NCBI GenBank assembly: GCA_036521995.1
Contig: DATDGR010000163.1
Coordinates: forward strand, 1 to 22,317
Direction of reading: 5' to 3'
DNA from: Gp13-AA77 sp036521995
Lineage (GTDB): Bacteria > Acidobacteriota > Terriglobia > UBA7540
DNA: 22,317 nucleotides
Shown one piece after another: positions 1 to 5,607 of this stretch. Under the pieces are notes generated by a model. It did no database searches. It saw nothing but the letters and a program-made list of their open reading frames with translations, and was not told the DNA's origin. Every line of letters begins with the position of its first letter. The stretch's first letter is position 1. A program made the translations under genes and the position numbers.

Positions 1-9
1 TCTGATTCC

Positions 10-23
10 ATAATGGCGTCGGC
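10..23 (+). repeat. Left (sub)terminal inverted repeat of the IS
   Basis: This 14-bp sequence, ATAATGGCGTCGGC, is exactly complementary to 1465-1478. Its inner half, GTCGGC, is also the start of the leader hairpin that covers the transposase ribosome binding site. The sequence CATAAT at 9-14 resembles a -10 box. Confidence 0.85.
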
Positions 24-83
24 TCCTTAGGGCCGGTAAGCTGAGGTTGTCCAAGACCAAGGCTGGCCGGGAAAGGAGCCGAC
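18..83 (+). promoter_or_regulatory. Leader hairpin covering the transposase Shine-Dalgarno
   Basis: GTCGGCTCCTT (18-28) and AAGGAGCCGAC (73-83) form a perfect 11-bp inverted repeat. The right arm contains the AAGGAG Shine-Dalgarno sequence (73-78) and ends directly before the ATG at 84. A further GGCC/GGCC pairing (31-34 with 65-68) can stack inside. In any transcript that enters from upstream this stem would hide the ribosome binding site. Other insertion sequences are known to use such a device to stop expression by read-through. The repeat is seen in the sequence; its regulatory role is inferred. Confidence 0.6.
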
Positions 84-1136
84 ATGTTGATTATCGGATG
101 TGATTTGCATTCACGCTACCAGGTCATTGCGACGTTAGACACGGAAACCGGCGAAGTGAGTACGCGCCGGCTGGAGCACGAGAATGGAGAAGCAAGGGCT
201 TTGTACGGAGGTGTGGCGAAGCCGGCGCTGATCGGGATCGAGGCGACGGGCTACACACAGTGGTTCGAACGGATGGTAGCCGAGCTGGGTCATGAGCTAT
301 GGATAGGAGACCCGGCGGAGATTCGGGCCCGAGAGCCGCGGCGGCAGAAGACGGACGAGCGGGACGCGGAGCACATCCGGGACCTGCTGGCGCGGGGACA
401 GTTTCCGCGGATCTGGGTGCCGAGCGTGGAGGAGCGCGACGCGCGGCCGTTGCTGAAGTATCGGAACAAGCTGGTGCAGATGCAGACGTCGGTGAGGAAC
501 CAACTGCACTATCTGGCGATGAGTCAGGGGCTGTGTCGAAAGCGAAGGCTGTGGAGTGCGAAGGGGCGAGCGGAGTTGGAAGCGCTGAGCCTCGGTCCCT
601 GGGCGAGCCCGCGGCGCCAGGAGTGGTTGGAGCTGCTGGACGACCTGGAGCCGAAAATCGAGAGACTGAACGAGGCGGTGAAAGTGGAGGCGGAGAAGCG
701 TCCGGACTGCCAGGAGCTGATGAAGGTGAAGGGCATAGGGCCGGTCACCTCCCTGGCCTACGTGCTGACGGTGGGACCGGTGTCGCGGTTTCGGAACAGC
801 CGGGCGCTGGTGAGTTACCTGGGGCTGAACCCGCGCGAGCACTCCAGCGGGGGTCATCAGCGGCTAGGCCACATCAGTAAGCAAGGTAATCAGATGTTAC
901 GTTGGCTGCTGGTGGAAGTCAGCCACACGGCGGCGCAGCATGATCCTGAGCTGCGGCGGAAATATCAACGTTTGAAGTTTCGGCGGGGAGGGTCGGTGGC
1001 GCAAGTCGCCGTGGCTCGTCACCTGGCGGTGCGTCTCTACTGGACGCTGCGCCAGGCGAGCAAGACCACCCCGCCGGTTCGCACGTCCGGTAGCCCGAGT
1101 AGCGCGGTGGTGGACGAAAGTCCATCGGGAGTCTGA
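84..1136 (+). CDS. IS110/IS1111-family transposase (DEDD recombinase)
   Basis: This 350-aa protein has the usual length for an IS110-family transposase. The N-terminal RuvC-like DEDD domain shows D7 in the first beta strand (IIGCDLH), E53 in GIEATGY, and D91/D94 in the KTDERDAEHI motif, which would bind the catalytic metal. The C-terminal Transposase_20 domain has a helix-hairpin-helix (GIGPVTS, 218-224). It then shows the conserved block LNPREHSSGG (249-258) followed by GHISKQGN, which carries the serine (S255 or S256) expected to attack DNA. Members of this family move by RNA-guided recombination through a circular intermediate. The start is supported by AAAGGAG 5 nt before the ATG. No frameshift or internal stop is present, so the protein may be active. 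Confidence 0.95.
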   Translation: MLIIGCDLHSRYQVIATLDTETGEVSTRRLEHENGEARALYGGVAKPALIGIEATGYTQWFERMVAELGHELWIGDPAEIRAREPRRQKTDERDAEHIRDLLARGQFPRIWVPSVEERDARPLLKYRNKLVQMQTSVRNQLHYLAMSQGLCRKRRLWSAKGRAELEALSLGPWASPRRQEWLELLDDLEPKIERLNEAVKVEAEKRPDCQELMKVKGIGPVTSLAYVLTVGPVSRFRNSRALVSYLGLNPREHSSGGHQRLGHISKQGNQMLRWLLVEVSHTAAQHDPELRRKYQRLKFRRGGSVAQVAVARHLAVRLYWTLRQASKTTPPVRTSGSPSSAVVDESPSGV

Positions 1137-1146
1137 TTGGGCGCCG

Positions 1147-1429
1147 GGCCTCCCAGCTTTAAGGCGGGGAGGTCGGACACGGAATCATGGTTGGGTGAAA
1201 ACCTCACCGGATAGATGGCTGGTGGAATCGGTCCACCGTAGGATTCACGAGGCGAGCCTTGGTCGGGACAGCCGAAAGAGAATCCTCTAGGACAAAGCCT
1301 TGGAAAAAAGCACCCAAGGCTTTGTCCACTCCCATGGTCGGGCGTGCGCTCGCGGCCTCAAGGGTCTGCGATGAACGGTCCGGCGAAAAGCAAGAGCGCC
1401 GGACCGCCCTTGACCCCGCGCCCGCACGC
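1147..1429 (+). ncRNA. Candidate IS1111 guide (bridge/seek) RNA region
   Basis: The non-coding end of the element holds a run of stems read by eye. They are 1147-1154/1167-1174 (8 bp with one G-U), 1194-1198/1204-1208, 1221-1226/1232-1237, 1240-1246/1280-1286 (7 bp), and 1290-1303/1314-1327 (perfect 14 bp, A-rich 10-nt loop). Last comes one long interrupted stem: 1342-1348/1423-1429, 1351-1355/1416-1420, 1358-1364/1407-1413 and 1376-1385/1397-1406. It is broken by two 2x2 loops and an 11-nt bulge at 1365-1375, and capped by an 11-nt loop. In IS1111 elements the guide RNA is encoded here, downstream of the transposase, and its unpaired loops pair with donor and target DNA. Exact RNA ends and guide loops cannot be set without folding and homologues; the functional RNA may be only the 1290-1430 part. 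Confidence 0.55.
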
Positions 1430-1456
1430 AGACGGGGTGGTGTCCCTAAATTCTGC

Positions 1457-1462
1457 TTGACA
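1457..1462 (+). promoter_or_regulatory. Outward -35 box at the IS right end
   Basis: A consensus TTGACA sits just inside the right repeat. In IS110/IS1111 elements the excised circle joins the right end to the left end and builds a promoter from an outward -35 and an inward -10. CATAAT at 9-14 could be the -10 half. A 17-bp spacer would need a joined element of about 1471 bp, for example 8-1478. In the linear state it has no good -10 inside the element. This is a candidate only. Confidence 0.4.
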
Positions 1463-1464
1463 GG

Positions 1465-1478
1465 GCCGACGCCATTAT
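1465..1478 (-). repeat. Right (sub)terminal inverted repeat of the IS
   Basis: GCCGACGCCATTAT is the exact inverted copy of 10-23. It lies 2 bp downstream of a consensus -35 box, TTGACA at 1457-1462, which points rightward out of the element. The stop codon of the neighbouring hydrolase begins 24 bp outside it. Confidence 0.85.
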
Positions 1479-1502
1479 AGACGCGCTACCTGGCTGCGGC
1501 TC

Positions 1503-2312
1503 TTACGGCGCGGCTTTCATCTGCGCCTCGAGAAAGGCCAGCACATCTTCTCCCCATACGCCGGTGGCTGTCGAACAAAATCCCCAGTGTCCATCGTGAT
1601 GGCTGCTGCCAAAGGCCGGGTAAACCTTTGATTGAAAGTCCTTCTGCTTTTTACGCGCTTCCTTGGCCAGGGCGCGGCTGGGAGCGAGACTGTAATCGTT
1701 CTCCGCCTGAATGAGAAACACGGGCGCTTTGGCCTGATCGACCGCGCGCAGCAGACGATCCTGGAGCGGCGGGTTCTGCTCCCAGGACATGGCGCCGGGA
1801 GCAAACGGCACCAGCGCCTTGATGCCCAGGTCCCGTTCCCCAACGAGCAGGGTCTGGATGCCGCCGTAAGAGCATCCGGAAACGGCGATGCGGGCGGGGT
1901 CAACGAAGGGCTGAGATTTCAGGTAGTGGAGGCCGGCCAACACGTCGCCCGCCTCGTCCTGCTGAAGCTCGACCATGAGGCGGGCGCGGCCTCCCGGAGG
2001 CGCCAGCGCGATCTGGTCTTGGATGTACGGCCCCGGGGAGCGGCCTTGCCCGCGGCGATGCGGAACAAAGAACACGTAGCCATGCGCCAGATAGAAGCTG
2101 GCCAAGGCGGGCTCGGAACCCGGCAGTCGCTCGCTGCCGTGATTCCACAGGATGGCCCGAAAAGGGCCGCTCCCCTCGGGCCTCCACAGAAATCCGTGCA
2201 ATGACCGGTCGCCGCCCGGAAAGACAACCTCTTCAGGGTTGGATTGCGCGTGGGAGCGGCCAGCGGCTGAAAGAACGATCAACGCCAGCAACAGACGCGT
2301 CCGGATTTTCAT
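1503..2312 (-). CDS. Secreted alpha/beta hydrolase (dienelactone hydrolase/DAP2-like)
   Basis: This 269-aa protein has a clear signal peptide: MKIR, a hydrophobic LLLALIVL segment, then a likely cleavage after SHA (residue 22), so it should act outside the cytoplasm. The mature part has an alpha/beta-hydrolase fold. It shows an oxyanion-type WNHGS (56-60), the nucleophile elbow GCSYG with Ser148, the acid Asp206 in AENDYS, and the catalytic His in SSHHDGH (238-242). The family hydrolyses esters, lactones or peptides; the substrate cannot be told here. It is encoded alone, divergently from the padR operon, with the insertion sequence immediately downstream. No convincing Shine-Dalgarno precedes the ATG, and a TATAAT box lies only 8 bp upstream, so a leaderless or near-leaderless mRNA is possible. 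Confidence 0.85.
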   Translation of the reverse strand: MKIRTRLLLALIVLSAAGRSHAQSNPEEVVFPGGDRSLHGFLWRPEGSGPFRAILWNHGSERLPGSEPALASFYLAHGYVFFVPHRRGQGRSPGPYIQDQIALAPPGGRARLMVELQQDEAGDVLAGLHYLKSQPFVDPARIAVSGCSYGGIQTLLVGERDLGIKALVPFAPGAMSWEQNPPLQDRLLRAVDQAKAPVFLIQAENDYSLAPSRALAKEARKKQKDFQSKVYPAFGSSHHDGHWGFCSTATGVWGEDVLAFLEAQMKAAP

Positions 2313-2320
2313 GGCACCCG

Positions 2321-2326
2321 ATTATA
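2321..2326 (-). promoter_or_regulatory. Candidate -10 box of the hydrolase gene
   Basis: On the minus strand this reads TATAAT, 8 bp before the hydrolase ATG. No good -35 is found 16-18 bp further upstream. Transcription from it would begin at or next to the start codon, which fits the absence of a Shine-Dalgarno. Confidence 0.35.
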
Positions 2327-2401
2327 GCGTTGGAGGCAAGGGTCGTGAGCTGGCATCCTCCCGAACCGAGGCTCCCCTTGAATCGGAATCTCCCCTTGAT
2401 T

Positions 2402-2435
2402 ATTGACATGAGCAGAGCTAAACTGTACTGTCAAT
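2402..2435 (+). promoter_or_regulatory. padR-ADOP operon promoter with overlapping inverted-repeat operator
   Basis: TTGACA (2403-2408), a 17-bp spacer and TACTGT (2426-2431) make a plausible sigma-70 promoter 30-odd bp before the padR-like ATG. The -35 and -10 boxes are overlapped by a 7-bp inverted repeat, ATTGACA (2402-2408) and TGTCAAT (2429-2435), with arms about 27 bp apart, centre to centre. PadR proteins bind dyad-symmetric sites near their own promoters and commonly repress themselves. The geometry suggests autoregulation; this is inferred. Confidence 0.5.
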
Positions 2436-2462
2436 CATTGAGGGGAGCCGACGGGAGTCACA

Positions 2463-2792
2463 ATGGGCAAACCGACCGACCTGGTGCAAGGCACGCTGGA
2501 CCTTCTGATCCTCAAGACCCTGGCGCTGGAGCCTATGCATGGCTGGGGCATCGCGCAGCGCATCCGGCAGATGTCGAACGAAGTGCTGCAGGTGAATCAA
2601 GGAGCGCTGTATCCCGCCCTGCACCGGCTCGAACAGAGCGGATGGATCAAGGCCAAGTGGGGCGAGTCGGACAACAATCGCCGGGCCAAGTACTATTCGT
2701 TGACGGCGGCGGGGCGCAAGTACCTGGAGCGGGAGCAGGCCAACTGGCAGCGGCTCTCCGCGGCCATCGGTCTGGTGCTCGAAACCTCGTAA
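2463..2792 (+). CDS. PadR-family transcriptional regulator
   Basis: This 109-aa winged-helix protein has the classic PadR core: QGTLDLLILKTL (9-20), HGWGIAQRI (26-34), the recognition-helix region QGALYPALHRLEQSGWI (46-62), and the wing with RRAKYYSLTAAGRK (73-86). A short C-terminal helix (87-106) would dimerise it, as in the small PadR-s2 type. The start ATG is preceded by GGGAG (2453-2457). It is the first gene of the operon, and its stop codon overlaps the Shine-Dalgarno of the first permease. Regulators of this exact type stand before duplicated orphan permeases in Acidobacteriota. It probably represses this operon until an unknown ligand binds. Confidence 0.95.
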   Translation: MGKPTDLVQGTLDLLILKTLALEPMHGWGIAQRIRQMSNEVLQVNQGALYPALHRLEQSGWIKAKWGESDNNRRAKYYSLTAAGRKYLEREQANWQRLSAAIGLVLETS

Positions 2793-2797
2793 GGAGG
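2791..2797 (+). promoter_or_regulatory. Shine-Dalgarno of ADOP1 overlapping the padR stop
   Basis: AAGGAGG begins within the TAA stop codon of the regulator and lies 7 nt before the ATG of the first permease. This supports co-transcription and translational coupling of the two genes. Confidence 0.75.
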
Positions 2798-2804
2798 CCT
2801 CGCG

Positions 2805-5534
2805 ATGCGCTGGTTGCATAAGGTGCCCCTTCGCCTCCGGTCACTCTTTCGCAAGAGCTCGGTCGAGCAGGAGCTCTCCGATGAACTCCGCCTGCACCTG
2901 GAAAGACTGGTGGAGGAGAACATGGCGCGAGGCGTGGCGCCGGAGGAGGCTCGATATGCCGCCCTGCGCGAGCTGGGTGGGCCAGATCAAATCAAAGAGG
3001 AGTGCCGCGATATGCGCCGGGTGAACTACATCGACAACTTCCTGCAGGATGTTCGTTACGGGCTGCGCCAGTTGCGGCGCAGTCCAGGCATCACGACGGT
3101 GGCCGTGTTTTCGCTCGCCCTCGGGATCGGCGCCAACACCGCCATCTTCAGCCTGATGAACGCCGTCATGCTGCGGGACCTGCCGGTCCATGACCCCGGA
3201 CGTCTCGTTCTGTTGGGAAAGGGACGCGCGGGCGGCAGCGACGACGGCTTTGCCGTCACAGACCTCTATTCCTATTCCTTTTACCGCGAGCTGCGCCAGA
3301 AGAACCAGGTGTTCTCAGACGTGAGCTCCCTGCTGAGTCTGCTGCTGGGTGGCATGCACGGCGCGGTGGACGGCGGCCCCGCTCTGGAAAAGATGGACGT
3401 CCAACTGGTCTCCGGCACCTATTTCCCGACGCTGGGGGTCAAGCCGACTCTGGGGCGCGCCTTTACCGAGGCCGAGGACGAACCCGCTGGAGGCCATCCG
3501 GTGGCAGTGATCAGTTATTCCTGGTGGAAACGGCGCTTCGGTCGCGATCCTTCCATAACGGGCAGGACCGTGACGCTCGGGTCCACCGTCTATACCATCA
3601 TCGGCGTCGCGCCGCCGGAGTTCTTCGGCACCACTGTGGGCCAGTCGCCCGATCTGTGGATCCCGCTCTCCATGCAAAAACAGGTGTCGCCCGGTTGGAA
3701 CGGGTTGGACAACAAGTGGTTCCAATCCCTCTACATCGTGGCCCGTCTGAAGCCCGCCGTCACGGTTGACGAGGCCCAGGCCAACGTCAATCTGCTTGCC
3801 CGGCAGATCTGGCATGAATACGCGGGCCCAGTCCTCACCCGGCAGCAACAGCAGAATCTGGACCACGCTCACATCCAATTGACCCCGGCCTCGCGCGGGC
3901 TCTCCCGACTGCGCTTCGAGTTTTCGCTGCCGCTGCAGATCCTGATGGCCGTGGTCGGGCTGGTGCTGCTGATCGCCTGCGCCAACATCGCCAATCTGTT
4001 GCTGGCGCGCGCCACCACCCGCCAGCGTGAGATCGCGGTGCGCATGGCGATCGGCGCCGGGCGGGCGCGGCTGGTCCGGCAGATGCTGACTGAGAGCCTA
4101 CTGATGTCTCTCGGCGGCGGAGCGCTCGGCGTCCTGTTCGCGTCGTGGGCCAGTCACGCACTGGTGGCCACGGTCTCCACCGGACCTGAGCCTCTGCCCT
4201 TGAACGTGGCGCCGGACGGTCGCGTGCTGGCCTTCACCTCTCTCGTCTCTCTGGCCACCGCCATTACGTTTGGGACCGTTCCGGCGCTGCGCACCACGCG
4301 GGTGCAGCTGACTTCGGCGCTCAAGGAAGGCCGGGGCGCGGTTGCCATCGCCGGACGCGGCGCACTGGCCAGGGCGCTGATCGTCTTGCAGGTGGCGCTC
4401 TCACTAGTGCTCCTGATCGGCGCCGGACTCTTTCTGCGCAGCCTCGTCAAGCTCGCCCACGTCGACACTGGCTTCAACAAGGAAAACGTCCTGATGTTCG
4501 GGATCGATCCGGTGGACGTGGGCTACAAAGAGGACGCGCGCCTGGTGAACCTCTACCAGCAGCTCGAGCAGCGGGTGAGCGCGGAGCCAGGCGTGCGTGC
4601 CGCCAGTATTTCATTCTTCACCTTCAACCAAGGTGCGTGGGACGACCCCGTTGTGGTGCAAGGAAGTATCCGAATGCCCGAGACAAATAACGACGTCCTG
4701 CACAATGTCATCGGTCCGGGATATTTCGCAACTATGGACATACCCTTGCTCGTCGGCCGCGTCTTCGGTCCACAGGACACAGACTCCTCGCCCAAGGTTG
4801 CGGTCATCAACGAGACGATGGCGCGGCAGTACTTCCCCGGCGGCTCGCCCGTGGGCAGCCGCTTCGGCGTCGGGGATGATCCCAAGCACAGCTCTGACAT
4901 TGAAGTGGTCGGCGTGGTGAAAGACGCGAAATATCAGGGCCTGCGGGAAAGGCGGTGGCCCGCGGCCTATTATCCTTACACCCAGCGTGTGGGGTACTAC
5001 TACGGTTTGGAGGTCCGCTATGCGGGCGATCCCCGGACGATCATCGCGGAAGTTCGCCAGGCTGCCAGCGAAGTCGACCGCACGCTCCCCGTCACCTATC
5101 AGAACACGCTGGCTGAGCAGGTTGATCAGTCCATAGCCAGTCAGACCTTGATCGCCCGGCTTTCCGCCTTCTTCGGCCTGCTGGCGGTGTTCCTGGCCTG
5201 CATAGGGATCTACGGACTCATGGCTTACGCGGTCACCCGGCGGACCAACGAGATCGGCGTCCGCATGGCGCTGGGCGCGGGGCGCTCGAAGGTGCTCTGG
5301 ATGGTACTGCGCGAGAGCCTGATCCTGCTGGCGCTGGGTCTGGCCGTGGGGCTGCCGGCGGCCCTCGCGGCGGGCCGGCTGGTTTCCAAGATGCTGTTCG
5401 GCCTCAGCCCGGCCGATCCTCTCTCCCTGGCCGCGGCGGCGCTCCTGCTCCTGGCCTTCGCCGTGGCGGCAAGCTACCTGCCGGCGCTCCGGGCCTCGCG
5501 GGTCGATCCGATGGTGGCCTTGCGGTACGAGTGA
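2805..5534 (+). CDS. ADOP-family duplicated permease 1 (MacB/FtsX type)
   Basis: This 909-aa inner-membrane protein starts with a cytoplasmic permease prefix domain (1-92) that includes VEQELSDELRLHLE and EARYAALRELGG. A membrane segment follows at ~95-120 (ALGIGANTAIFSL), then a MacB-like periplasmic core (~125-370) and an FtsX domain with three membrane segments (~376-500, ACANIANLLLARAT, REIAVRMAIGAG). The same unit then repeats: segment ~520-545, second core (~550-775), second FtsX domain (~782-905), ending DPMVALRYE. Ordinary MacB-type permeases are half this size and work with an ATPase. None is encoded nearby, hence the orphan label. The duplicated form could build a pseudo-dimer by itself. 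Cargo is unknown; efflux or a mechanotransmission role across the periplasm are possibilities by family analogy. Confidence 0.9.
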   Translation: MRWLHKVPLRLRSLFRKSSVEQELSDELRLHLERLVEENMARGVAPEEARYAALRELGGPDQIKEECRDMRRVNYIDNFLQDVRYGLRQLRRSPGITTVAVFSLALGIGANTAIFSLMNAVMLRDLPVHDPGRLVLLGKGRAGGSDDGFAVTDLYSYSFYRELRQKNQVFSDVSSLLSLLLGGMHGAVDGGPALEKMDVQLVSGTYFPTLGVKPTLGRAFTEAEDEPAGGHPVAVISYSWWKRRFGRDPSITGRTVTLGSTVYTIIGVAPPEFFGTTVGQSPDLWIPLSMQKQVSPGWNGLDNKWFQSLYIVARLKPAVTVDEAQANVNLLARQIWHEYAGPVLTRQQQQNLDHAHIQLTPASRGLSRLRFEFSLPLQILMAVVGLVLLIACANIANLLLARATTRQREIAVRMAIGAGRARLVRQMLTESLLMSLGGGALGVLFASWASHALVATVSTGPEPLPLNVAPDGRVLAFTSLVSLATAITFGTVPALRTTRVQLTSALKEGRGAVAIAGRGALARALIVLQVALSLVLLIGAGLFLRSLVKLAHVDTGFNKENVLMFGIDPVDVGYKEDARLVNLYQQLEQRVSAEPGVRAASISFFTFNQGAWDDPVVVQGSIRMPETNNDVLHNVIGPGYFATMDIPLLVGRVFGPQDTDSSPKVAVINETMARQYFPGGSPVGSRFGVGDDPKHSSDIEVVGVVKDAKYQGLRERRWPAAYYPYTQRVGYYYGLEVRYAGDPRTIIAEVRQAASEVDRTLPVTYQNTLAEQVDQSIASQTLIARLSAFFGLLAVFLACIGIYGLMAYAVTRRTNEIGVRMALGAGRSKVLWMVLRESLILLALGLAVGLPAALAAGRLVSKMLFGLSPADPLSLAAAALLLLAFAVAASYLPALRASRVDPMVALRYE

Positions 5535-5607
5535 AGGCCGATGCGTCCGCTGCGCTCAGCACGAGTTTATCGATTGACGAATAAGCGAGGACACGCCTGA
5601 GTATCCT

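Larger units (their letters stand above)
10..1478 (+). mobile_element. IS110-family insertion sequence, IS1111-like
   Basis: The element is bounded by a perfect 14-bp inverted repeat, ATAATGGCGTCGGC at 10-23 and its complement at 1465-1478. It contains one DEDD transposase with a short 5' leader and a long (~330 bp) structured non-coding 3' end. Within the IS110 family, subterminal inverted repeats and a non-coding RNA downstream of the transposase are marks of the IS1111 group, whereas the IS110 group carries its RNA upstream and lacks such repeats. IS1111 repeats lie a few bases inside the true ends, so the real borders may be several bases outside these coordinates, and the left border is close to the window edge. 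I see no target-site duplication, which is usual for the family. Confidence 0.85.

Noticed and set aside
1290..1327. The 14-bp hairpin as an intrinsic terminator
   Set aside because: No T-run follows it on either strand, and it lies within a longer series of stems.
1259..1480. A 73-codon open frame on the plus strand inside the IS 3' region
   Set aside because: It begins at an unsupported codon, has no Shine-Dalgarno, encodes a basic low-information peptide and covers the hairpins of the candidate guide RNA, so it is more likely non-coding.
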